A DNA stretch of 64,000 bases from Ottelia alismoides (Eukaryota; Streptophyta; Magnoliopsida; Alismatales; Hydrocharitaceae): positions 682,001-746,000 of the forward strand of contig JAZKJV010008884.1 of NCBI GenBank assembly GCA_037367405.1, given 5' to 3'. Both the position numbers and the translations under genes were made by a program. Shown in pieces: positions 56,000-64,000 of this stretch. Within the stretch, counting starts at the first letter, position 1; each line of letters begins with the position of its first letter. Below the pieces are notes generated by a model, which saw nothing but the letters and a program-made list of their open reading frames with translations, did not search any database and was not told the DNA's origin.

Positions 56000-56560
56000 A
56001 TGCTCAGAAAGAGGTTTGGGAAGAACCCAGACCACATCCACGTGGAAAGCCTCTGCAAGATCAATCCAAACAAGAAAGTGATCTAGCCATAATCAAGATT
56101 CAGCCATCACGATGCTCCGCCACTTTAAAAAAATCGGTGGGCGCCCCTGGAAGGTGTGCGTCCAATATAATGTTATGCCACAAATATCGACGATTTAACG
56201 AGAAGTCTATCAAGCCAAGCCTATCCACCCCATTAGAAAACTCAAACATCTCATTAGGTCGCATTGATACTTATCGAACCGAGCTAAGGGCTCGACAACA
56301 TTAACGTCACCAGCAACCTAATGGGTACCACGAAATCCCCGATGACATGACGAGTACAATGTCACAGTGGGATCAGCCGCTATACAACTTTGTTGGAGGT
56401 AGTGTTCCATCTGACCAAGGGGTTTGTCACTCAAAGGCTCCCCATTCTTCAAAATTGATGCACCCACCAAAAAGCAATGATATGTTCCATTGCACATAAG
56501 ACATATGCAAGGACCACATAGTTGAAGATCGAAGTCATGTACCTCAGAAGAGATCACCCA
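56000..56560 (-). pseudogene. LINE endonuclease fragment
   Basis: The minus strand reads VAGDVNVVEPLARFDKYQCD, then MFEFSNGVDRLGLIDFSLN and a RYLWHNI block, the middle of the L1 endonuclease (GDFNV...FxxFIDxLGLIDLPL...TWxN). The flanking reading is unclear, and the rest of the LINE is not found nearby. Confidence 0.6.
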
Positions 56561-57082
56561 GCAAGTCCATGATCACAAGACTCGCCTTACCCTCAACTCC
56601 CACATGGTGCCACAGATAACCACACCCATGAAGCAATTCATGCACACAACAGTCTCCCAATGTTGAACAACACCTCCATCTCCAACCACCAGAAGCCCAT
56701 TGCATATGGCAAATGTCCATGCATTGAAAACACACCACACAAAGACCATGCAGTCAGCTGCTTATTATCATTCACCTCACACCAGGAACAAATCTCCAGT
56801 CTCTGTTACATAAGAAAACCTCGGGCCTCTTCCTCTCAACGATCTTACCATCATGATACCAACATACAAGTATCTAACTCTATATGCTCTTATTCTCCAC
56901 TCAATTCATTTTTTGTTGTCCATGCATTGTCGCCTCCATCCACCTACTTAACTTCTTGGTAAAAACCAATTACTTTTTAGGCATTCCTCAAACAAGATAG
57001 TTTATCACCAAGAATTTGTCAAAAGAAATAGTAAAGTCTAGGAATTTGTCAAAAAATAGTCTAGGTGATATGTTAATAGTAG

Positions 57083-57250
57083 TTAATGCCATTATATAAG
57101 TCCTACAAGACTCGTTCGGGATGTGAAAATACTATGTGACAATCCATGATGCCACTACATAAGCCACGCATGACTTATTCGGGACTGTAAAGTACTATGT
57201 TGACAATCCCTGATGCCACTACATAAGCCACACGACTCATTCGGGATTGG
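57083..57250. repeat. Tandem repeat, about 62-bp units
   Basis: Three units: a diverged one at 57083-57137, one at 57138-57201 starting GACAATCCATGATGCCACTA, and a partial one at 57202-57250 starting GACAATCCCTGATGCCACTA. Each contains ACATAAGCC and ATTCGGGA. Confidence 0.75.
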
Positions 57251-57817
57251 AAAGATTCCAAAGCAAACAAAGTGGGTGTTTTCCTAATCAAATCTAAAAT
57301 TAATAGCTGCCTCCTAATAAATAGCTGCATAAATTTCAGTTATCAATTGCTTTGGGTATACTTTTATCAAAGAAATGCATGGTGCACAAAATTTCAATGT
57401 TTTTCCTTTGAAAAAACAAAGGATGGCTATTAGATGTTATCAGCTATCCATGAGATTTTCCTAAAGACAACAGACACAACAAAGCAATTATAATTATCCC
57501 TCCCATGAACTCCAATAATAGGACACTGAACAACATTTTCAACATAAGGTGTAGCAGATCTAATCACTACATTTCTTTTCAACCACAGCACCCAAATTAC
57601 TAAAAGAACAGATCAGACCCGTCTCCAAATGAAGGTCAAGCTAGCATTGCCTCTCCTTCCTTTTTAAAATTTGCAAGCCGGAAAGTATCCAAGGAAGTTG
57701 GGTCCTGCCGAGGTAGAACTAATCTTCCCCAGACCTCTCATGAGAAAGACAAAACTCCCATTATGCAACACTTGAGAAAGCATCGGTTCACTTTAAATCT
57801 ATTGTATACAACTTTAC

Positions 57818-57885
57818 CTTGCATTTCTTTTAGCATTGCCTTATATCTTGCCACCGCTTCATATTTTTCAAGATTATTTTCATAG
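57818..57885 (-). other. Exon-like sequence in MED12 intron 1
   Basis: A T-rich tract and TTTCAAAG acceptor precede 68 bases encoding YENNLEKYEAVARYKAMLKE and MQ, ending at a GTAAAG donor on the MED12 strand. The residues look like a charged helix from a real protein, but I cannot name the family. Insertion between MED12 exons 1 and 2 would shift the frame, so it is either a frame-breaking cassette exon or a stray gene piece. Confidence 0.3.
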
Positions 57886-58106
57886 CTTTGAAAATAATGA
57901 AAAAAAATGTAGGTAACTACCGAACGATACCAAAATCGAGCATACAATTAAACAAACTACCAAACAATAAGTATCAATTGGATCCTTAGGTATACAACAA
58001 AAAGGTTTGGAAATTCAAATACATCAAATTACATAAATTTGCATTAATTTATTGCTAACATTTTTTAATGATACAGAAAGCTAACGAAACAGAAATAGAT
58101 GTTTAC
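57886..58106. other. MED12 intron 1, 5' end
   Basis: AT-rich sequence from the exon 1 donor inward. Nothing else recognisable. Confidence 0.4.
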
Positions 58107-58234
58107 CTTGAGTTCAGACTAAAATTCGATGAAGTAAAAGATGAATCCGCCCTAGTACCATCTCTTAACGAAGAGCCACTGCCTATAGTGGTGTTACCCA
58201 CTCCACCGCAACTGGCAGTTGAATACCTCTGCAT
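58107..58234 (-). CDS. MED12: MED12 coding exon 1 (start codon exon)
   Basis: The start codon is at 58232-58234 on the minus strand. The exon encodes 42 complete residues beginning MQRYSTASCGG and ending with a Ser/Asn-rich stretch (SSNFSLNS), then leaves two bases (AG) before a GT donor at 58106-58105 (GTAAAC). Plant MED12 proteins start with MQRY, followed by a low-complexity Gly/Ser/Asn region and a conserved R-A-D/E-S block; here that block is TRADSS. The two leftover bases combine with the first base of exon 2 to give Arg. The leader continues upstream. A pyrimidine-rich tract followed by AG near 58268 could be the acceptor of a 5' untranslated intron, but this is not certain. No in-frame disruption is visible. 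Confidence 0.88.
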
Positions 58235-58885
58235 CTCTCCGTAAAATTACCAGCATACTGCCTTTGGCAACAGTGAAGGCATAAGCAAAAAGAAATATGT
58301 TCCGAAACTTATCTGGATGGTAAGAAATTGAGGGGAAAGGAAAAAAACAATATCAAAATCGATGAACGTCCATATCCACCAACATGATTAAATGACCTCG
58401 AGCACTATAATCAATTTTTATAAACAAAGAACTACAATTTTTACATATAAAGGTAATCAATAATTGCAGAAGCGTCAAAAAAAATAATTGCAGAAAAAGT
58501 GCATGCAACAAAAATTCCAAAGGGAACGCAAAATATCCACGACAAATCCTTTAAAAAATCAAACGTCCAAGTATTTCCTGGACATGCCAAATAAATGACA
58601 CACATGACCATAAGGTGTAGAAATATCTGGAATCTCCTGGAATCATGTTGCAAGTTGTTCGTCACAATTGTGAAATGCAGAGAACAGGACAGCCTGGTGG
58701 ACAAAGCTCCACCTTTGGATCCATTGTTACACAAAATTAGCCTCCACTTTCCCTAAAGGCATTCCATGATTGAAGTCGCATACCCATAAACAAAAGAAAA
58801 TCCAAAGGATGGCACTAGTATTACTAGCTCTCGATAAACATAACCATTGTAGTACTTTCTAATCATGGTATGCCAGATAGGCAAT
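58235..58885 (-). other. MED12 leader and upstream sequence
   Basis: The stretch upstream of the MED12 start codon. A tract CTTTTTGCTTATGCCTTCAC ending in an AG near 58268 may be a 5' untranslated splice acceptor. No TATA box can be assigned to MED12 itself, and the true promoter may lie further right. Confidence 0.4.
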
Positions 58886-59779
58886 TGTCAGATTTCGTTT
58901 TATTTATATATATGCTGCTAACGCTGTTAGAGTTTGTTAGAATTGTTAGATTCATTTGATTTCATAGTCCCTAAGTCTCTTTATCTCGTTTGTTAGAGTT
59001 GTTAGATTCATTTGATTTCAGTCTCTTTATCTCATTCTTTTTGAGTCAGGTAACCACTTTGAGGTCTCTTATATTATTATCTCTATTGGGCTCTAAGGTT
59101 TCACGTTATATAAAAAACCCTATACCATTTGAATAGCAACGATCCTAGACCAAGGCCCTCTACCGACCAGCCCCTTCGCATTTCTCTCTCTCTCTAGCAG
59201 CAAAGGACCCGTCGTCCGGGCTTCCGCGTCGCCTAAGCATCTCCTAGGCATCTCTGCAGGAAGCCTCGGACTAGGCATCATCGCCTAAGGCTTCCGCGAC
59301 CTATTCCATACAGCCTAGGGTGTCAACAGGGCGATCCATCATCTGCCAAGGAGCCCCATCGCCCAAGCATCATCGCCGGGCTCTAGGTCTCCTTCGAGAG
59401 GAACTAAGGTGCCGCAATAGGGCACCTAACCCCTCATCTATAACCATCGGAATGGCCTAAGGTGCCCCCGTAGTGCACCCAACCCATCATTCTATGGAAA
59501 AGAATCCACCGCAAGTCCCTAAAGTGTCCCCGAAGGGCACCTAATCTCGTATCAAACTAACCAGTAATGTTGTAGGGCACATCCTCAGCATTTACCAGGG
59601 TATCGTGGGAACCCATATTGGACGTCAAAACCATCGGAGGTTCTTCGAGCCATCGCATGCCCTCTTCTAGGCCACCATACTCCAGCACAAGGTATCCAGG
59701 CGATTGGGTACCTCCAACGAGCCTTAATGGCATGCAACTTTGATATACTGCAGCGTGAATTTCCATCTTCAACCATGAT
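58886..59779 (+). repeat. LTR-like sequence upstream of MED12
   Basis: It starts TGTCAGATTTCG, has an internal 50-bp duplication (GTTAGATTCATTTGATTTCA, near 58950 and 59005), a TATA-like GTTATATAAAAAACCC at about 59103, then a C/T-rich GC-richer leader with repeated GGGCACCTAA words. This resembles the U3-R-leader of an LTR element on the plus strand, but no matching end or target duplication was found. Confidence 0.35.
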
Positions 59780-59922
59780 TGTTGGGAAAAACAAATGACT
59801 TGTCTTATTCCATGAGCCCTAGGCTCTCTTATATAGGAGAGTAGCCTATGGGTAAATTACATAAAGAAGACAACTGAAAAATAAAATAACAAAGAGGTAC
59901 AGGTCTTCTATATGCGTCAACA
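59780..59922 (-). repeat. copia 3' LTR
   Basis: On the minus strand the LTR runs from TGTTGACGC (59922) to TTTTTCCCAACA (59780), with the inverted ends TGTTG and CAACA. Its start abuts the polypurine tract AGGGGGAG (59930-59923). At 143 bases it is a very short LTR. It contains the TATA box described separately. Confidence 0.85.
59828..59838 (-). promoter_or_regulatory. TATA box in the copia LTR, facing MED12
   Basis: The minus strand reads CTCTCCTATATAAGAGAGCC across this site, about 90 bases into the LTR. Transcription from it would proceed toward the MED12 start codon, 1.5 kb downstream on the same strand. Confidence 0.5.
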
Positions 59923-59929
59923 CTCCCCC

Positions 59930-60589
59930 TCAAGATGGAGCATAGATATCAATCATGCTCAGCTTGGACGCGCACTTCTGGAAGGGGCCTCGAAGTAATG
60001 CCTTGGTGAAGATATCAGCAGTCTGATTCTCTGATGTGACGTGAGATGTAGCAATGAACCCCTTCTGAATCATGTCACGTATGTAGTGACAGTCCACCTC
60101 AATGTGCTTGGTCCTCTCATGAAAGGCTGGGTTGTTTGCAATGAACAAGGCTGCCTGATTGTCACATTCCAGCATCATAGGAAGTGGTATATCAAGACAT
60201 AGATCTGTAAGTAAAGATTTCACCCACATCATCTCTGTGCTCGCCTGGGCCATGGCCCTGTATTCGGATTCAGCACTGGATCTAGCTACCACTGTCTGTT
60301 TCTTGCTCCTCCATGAGACTAGGGCATCTCCAACATAGACTGTGAATCCTGAGGTAGACTTCCTGTCCTTGGGGCATCCTGCGTAATCTGCATCGGCACA
60401 TGCTGTGATAGAGATCTCCTTCCCTTTCTTAAATAGCAAGCCTGCCCCTGGAGATGATTTTAGATATCTCAAAATCATGTGTATTGCATCCATATGGACC
60501 TGACGTGGTTGCTCCATGAACTGGCTCACACGACTCACTGCAAATGATATATCAGGTCTAGTGATCGTGACATACAGTAGTTTGCCTAC
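59930..60589 (-). pseudogene. copia RNase H region
   Basis: The minus strand reads RYRKLVGKLLYVTITRPDIS, AVSRVSQFMEQP, ACADADYAGCPKDRKSTSGF (RNase H Asp), RSSAESEYRAMAQASTEMMW (Glu), CDNQAALFIANNP (Asp), HVTSENQTADIFTKAL, and ends MIDIYAPS with a stop just before the polypurine tract. The domain is intact but separated from RT by the LINE-N insertion. Confidence 0.87.
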
Positions 60590-60607
60590 CAGTTTTCTGT
60601 ACCTTCT

Positions 60608-60810
60608 TTTTTTTTTTTTTTTGAGGCTCCAAAAAAGGGGGACACACTCGGAGGTGCTCACCCCAATGCATTAAAAAGAGGAAGAGAAACTTACAGTGGT
60701 AACATGAAGATGGGAAATTACAAAACAAAGTAAAGGGGGGGTAGACGGAGATCGTATCCCCCGCAGCTAAAAAAATTTACAAAGAGGTCCAGTCACGAAG
60801 GAAGCCCCCG
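60608..60810 (-). mobile_element. LINE-N: 203-bp 3' LINE fragment with 18-bp duplication
   Basis: A minus-oriented LINE 3' end: a T16 tract at 60607-60622 (poly(A) of the minus strand) followed by GAGGCTCCAAAAAAGGGGGA. The latter resembles the 3' ends at 29170 and 50491 (poly(T), then GAGTC or similar, then GGGGG...ACACTC). An exact 18-bp duplication CAGTTTTCTGTACCTTCT (60590-60607 and 60811-60828) flanks it within the copia pol gene. A recent insertion. Confidence 0.9.
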
Positions 60811-60828
60811 CAGTTTTCTGTACCTTCT

Positions 60829-61218
60829 CTTGTCCACCTCTTCTGTGTCGTCATCATAGAGCTTCATGCTGGGATCCATTGGTGTCGTAGCAGGTCGACA
60901 CCCTAGCATACATGTCTCACTCAATAGATCTGTAACATATTTCCTCTGCGACATTACCAATCCATATGGATTTCTAGCAAACTCCAGCCCCAGAAAATAT
61001 CTAAGGACTTCCAAGTCCTTGGTGACAAACTCGGTTCCCAGTCTTTCTTTCGCCTGCTTAATGCCCTGCTCATCATCTCCTGTAATCAAGATACAATCAA
61101 CATAAACCATGATTACAATGATGCCTCTAGCCGTCTTCTGTACAAACAAGGAATGATCAGCATTGGAGCGTTTATATCCTTGTTTCTCAAAAAGATCTGA
61201 AAGCTTCTGAAACCATGC
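60829..61218 (-). pseudogene. copia reverse transcriptase C-terminal half
   Basis: After the stop at 61219-61221 the minus strand reads AWFQKLSDLFEKQGYKRSNA, then MVYVDCILITGDDEQGIKQA, where the catalytic YVDD is YVDC. It continues with FVTKDLEVLRYFLGLEFARN and LLSETCMLGCRPATTPMDP. The lost second Asp makes the enzyme inactive. Confidence 0.85.
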
Positions 61219-62613
61219 TCAGGGGCTCTGCTTAAGGCCATAGATGGCCTTATGTAACCTGCATACCTTGGAACACTCCCCCTCAACAGCAAACCCAGGT
61301 GGCTGTTGCATATATACTTCCTCTCGCAGGTCGCCATATAGGAATGCATTCTTCACATCCAACTGATAAAGTGGCCAGTCTCTGGCAACTGCAACTGATA
61401 GCAGGATCCGCAGTGTGGAATGACGCGCCACAGGCGAGAATGTGTCAAGGTAATCCACCCCGTATGTCCGTGTGAAGCCACGTGCAACAAGGCATGCCTT
61501 GTATCTGTCAATAGAGCCATCTGCATTGTGCTTCACTGTAAATACCCACTTGCAGCTCACCGGGCTGACATTTGGAGGTATAGGAACCAAGCTCCAGGTT
61601 CCTCTGGACTGAAGTGCCGCCATTTCTTCTTCCATTACTAGCCGCCATCTAGCATCCTGCAAAGCATCATGGTGATTCCGTGGAATGTCTGTAGCTGAAA
61701 GTGCCAATGCAAATGTCCTGAAGTCTCCAGATAGCCTCTCAAAAGACACGGCTGCAGATAATGGATATTTGGCACAGCTTCTCTTCGGCTTCCGTAGAGC
61801 AATCGGAACATCCAAATCATCTGAACTCTCATCATGCTCCTGCAATACATCCTGCTGAGAAATGTCGTCAGATCCATCAACATTAATATTTTCATTACAT
61901 ACCATATGCGAGCTAGTTGACGGGTCAGGACCATGACCTGGAGGAGGCCTGCGGGTGTAATGGAATGGTAGTGGAGAGGCTAGCGGTGGCGGTGGCGGTG
62001 GTGGTGGCGGTGGTGGTTGTTGTGGCGGCGGTGGTGGTGGTGGTATCTGAGGTGGTGGTGTCATGAATATGGCATCAGGAGGTATAGGTGGTAGCTGCAT
62101 GTCTCTTGATGCTGAAAAATACATAACCGATTCAAAAAATGTAACATCTGCACTGATCATATACCGCCGACGCACTGGATCAAAACACTTGTACCCCTTT
62201 TGAGTTCTAGAGTACCCAACAAAGACACACTTGACAGCCCTAGGAGAGAGCTTGTCAGTACCAGGAGACAACTGATGGACGAATGCGACTGACCCAAACA
62301 CACGAGGAGTAAGAGCGAACAAATCCTTGTCTGGATAAATGAGTGAGAAAGGAATCTGTTCATTCAATACAGACGAGGGCATACGGTTGATTAGGTAACA
62401 TGCAGTAAGAACTGCATCACCCCAGTAGGAGTAGGGAGCATGACTCTGTATAAGAAGAGATCTTGTGACATCAAGAAGGTGACGGTGTTTTCTTTCAGCA
62501 ATCCCATTCTGTTGAGATGTATGAGCACAAGAGGTTTGGTGAATAATCCCTTTTGAGGAGTAGTAATTGGCCAAAATGTTGGTGCATAACTCTAAAGCAT
62601 TATCACTTCTCAC
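61219..62613 (-). pseudogene. copia integrase C-terminus and RT N-terminal half
   Basis: A 464-residue open frame contains RSDNALEL (second catalytic Asp of integrase) and QQNGIAERKHRHLLD (catalytic Glu). YWGDAVLTACYLINRMPSSV and a GYSRTQKGYKCFDP block follow, then a proline-rich linker with long Pro runs, RWRLVMEEEMAALQSRGTWS, YKACLVARGFTRTYGVDYLD and VKNAFLYGDLREEVYMQQPP. It ends KQSP at a TGA (61219-61221) where the family has Arg. The first integrase Asp (HIDVWGP) lies in another frame upstream, at about 62780-62800. Confidence 0.87.
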
Positions 62614-62639
62614 AAGTTTGACAGATGTGGAGAAAACAT

Positions 62640-62990
62640 TTTGAATTTCATTAAGAAAAATGGATAATAATATTTCCTGCTTCAGATTTATTTTTCATAA
62701 GAAACACCCATGACACTCTCGAGAAATCATCCACCAATACAATATAAAACCTGTGTCCCTGATGATCGGGAACACGACTCGGACCCCAGACATCTATATG
62801 AAACAACTAAAACTTGGAGTTACTACTCCGACCTGGACGACTGGGAAAGGACGACCTGTGATGCTTTCCCAACTGACATGCCTCACACTGGATAGGTGTG
62901 TGAGAGAGACCATAGGGTAGAACTCGACGCAACTTCTGAAGCGGTAAATGACCAAAACGCATATGCCATAGGAGAGGAGATTTTTACGTT
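62640..62990 (-). pseudogene. copia integrase N-terminus
   Basis: In broken frames the minus strand reads LWHMRFGHLPLQKLRRVLPY, then CEACQLGKHHRSSF (HHCC finger), HIDVWGPSRVPDHQGHRFYI and VLVDDFSRVSWVFLMKNKSE. A frameshift near 62665 separates it from the following frame. At its 5' side about 60 bases (62985-63045) with repeated GATAAACACA words interrupt the reading after the protease. Confidence 0.75.
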
Positions 62991-63043
62991 CCATTTTTTG
63001 TGTTTATCAAAGATTTTACGCAACTTTCTATTTTATGTGTTTA

Positions 63044-63958
63044 TCAAGTAGGAGATACTTGTCCAGCAGGAGAGGATGTGGTTCCGGCAAATGGGGTCTG
63101 ATTCAGACGGTAAAGGCCTCCTTGCTCATAGCCACGACCAATCACGTTGCCCGTACGGATGTCCTGAAAAATCAAAGAAGATGGATCAAAAATAGCTCGA
63201 CAATGGAGATCCTTCGTAATCTGACTAATTGACAACAGATTCATAGAAAAATCAGGTGCATGTAGGACATTCTTGAGCTGCATAGAAGATGTCAATCTAA
63301 TCTCCCCCTGACCAGTGATGGGGGAGTGTGTGCCATTAGCAATCACTACTGTCCGTCCTGGAGGGATCTGAGTGTATCCTGTAAGTAGACTCTGGTCGCC
63401 ACATAGATGATGTGTAGCGCCCGAGTCCATGATCCATGGCAGTGTATCAGATCTACTACTGTGGAGTGCAAGGGTACTACCTGAAGTACTAGTAGATGCA
63501 GAGGCAGAAGCAGCAGCATCAGTATGACTCTCTGTAGTCGGTGCTGGACCAGATGGTGGGATTATGCCCCTGAGGCGGGCAACTAGATCATCAAATCTTT
63601 GATCCAAGGTAGCAGCAGATGGGGGCTCTATCTGCTCAGCAGCTCGTGCAGATGCAGGGAATCCGTGCTTCGAATAGCATGTGTCTTCATTGTGTCCGAC
63701 TCGGTGGCAATAAGTGCATGTTGGCCTAGTGCGGCCACCCCTTCCACGAGGTCCACGTCCACGGCCCTGGTGATGAAACCCGCGGCCTCTGTTTGCCGCC
63801 ATGGTTGAGGAATTCTGACTCGCAGCTGCTGAAGGAACTGTGATCCTACTCAATCTATGAAAGGCTTCCTCCATGGAAGGAATAGTTGAGTCTGCCAAAA
63901 TCTGAGACCGTGCTGCCTCATACTCTGGATCAAGTGCAGCGAGAAACACACCCACCAT
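63044..63958 (-). pseudogene. copia gag C-terminus and protease
   Basis: A 304-residue frame entering from upstream includes FLAALDPEYEAARSQILADS (gag), an RGRGxxxxGRGRGPRGRGGR basic stretch, the zinc knuckle CTYCHRVGHNEDTC (CX2CX4HX4C), the protease motif LPWIMDSGATHHLCGD (DSGA), and VLHAPDFSMNLLSISQITKD before the integrase. It ends at 63044 where the interrupting 60-base segment begins. The gag N-terminus lies beyond the right edge. Confidence 0.87.
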
Positions 63959-64000
63959 CGTCGCATTCTTGTATGTCTTCTGCTGTTCTGGCGTGGCGGT

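Larger units (their letters stand above)
4771..58234 (-). other. MED12: MED12 gene, 5' coding part with giant introns
   Basis: Four minus-strand exons, 363 coding bases in total, join in one reading frame that matches the N-terminus of plant MED12 (known in Arabidopsis as CENTER CITY/CRYPTIC PRECOCIOUS). MED12 belongs to the CDK8 kinase module of Mediator and works in the nucleus as a regulator of RNA polymerase II transcription. Introns are 34,834 bases (exon 1 to 2), 17,610 bases (exon 2 to 3) and 657 bases (exon 3 to 4). The introns hold nearly all transposons annotated here. Full-length plant MED12 is over 2,000 residues, so most of the gene lies left of the window. The identification rests on recalled family sequence. 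The splice sites and phases are read directly. Confidence 0.88.
59780..64000 (-). mobile_element. Ty1/copia retrotransposon, 3' two thirds
   Basis: The minus strand carries gag with zinc knuckle, protease, integrase, reverse transcriptase and RNase H in copia order (integrase before RT), a polypurine tract and a 143-base 3' LTR. The 5' end lies beyond the right edge. The coding region is well preserved but has at least a premature stop at 61219-61221, frameshifts near 62665 and 62990, a changed RT catalytic motif and an inserted LINE fragment. It lies upstream of MED12 and on its strand. Confidence 0.88.

Noticed and set aside
57083..57250. A CRISPR-like array
   Set aside because: Units are contiguous tandem repeats without unique spacers, and the genome is a plant.
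59557..59794. Two overlapping minus-strand ORFs upstream of MED12 as extra coding exons
   Set aside because: They have no similarity I can name and end at the copia LTR edge; likely chance frames in a GC-richer leader-like region.

Overview
The window looks like nuclear DNA of a flowering plant. The evidence is plant-type Mediator exons with canonical GT/AG introns, a chromodomain Ty3/gypsy element, a Ty1/copia element, L1-type and RTE-type LINEs, hAT and Mutator-like elements, and no bacterial operon structure. I cannot place the lineage.

Host gene. Four exons on the minus strand encode the first 121 residues of the Mediator kinase-module subunit MED12: exon 1 at 58107-58234, exon 2 at 23213-23272, exon 3 at 5497-5602 and exon 4 at 4771-4839. 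All have canonical splice sites and mutually compatible phases. Intron 1 is about 34.8 kb and intron 2 about 17.6 kb, so most of the window is the transposon-filled interior of one gene. The gene continues past the left edge. No complete host gene lies inside the introns.

Layout from left to right. 1-4650 is the decayed 3' part of a chromovirus-type gypsy element with a 3' LTR. 6660-9145 is an RTE LINE on minus with an L1 LINE inserted on plus. About 9150-18189 is an L1 LINE on plus, split three times by related palindrome-rich elements with 9-bp target duplications. 18672-20435 is a hAT-type element that has captured a piece of a CHX cation/H+ exchanger gene. 23988-26338 is a 5'-truncated LINE. 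27005-36590 is a LINE on minus carrying a younger LINE (29170-35075). 36655-37340 is RTE. 38290-44170 is a LINE on minus split by a 3.2-kb solo LTR that contains a group II intron domain V-like hairpin and a GC-rich block. 44370-49560 is a LINE on plus split by a LINE on minus. 49600-50115 is RTE. 50280-51850 is a LINE with a small 17-bp-flanked LINE copy inside. 51881-55488 is a LINE on plus. 59780-64000 is a copia element on minus, running off the right edge, with a small LINE copy inside.

Small elements. At least five non-autonomous families are each built from one short repeated word: CGATAT, TTTCGGTC, GGGTACCCG, GACTAGTCG and GTATGCGG. Two of them show repeated 9-bp target duplications and so look Mutator-like; one shows an 8-bp duplication and hAT termini.

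How it fits together. The transposons are not a pathway; they are layers of insertions in MED12 introns, and their nesting gives a relative order of events. Two points may matter for MED12: sense and antisense LINE copies lie in one pre-mRNA, and a copia 3' LTR with a TATA box points toward MED12 from about 1.5 kb upstream of its start codon.
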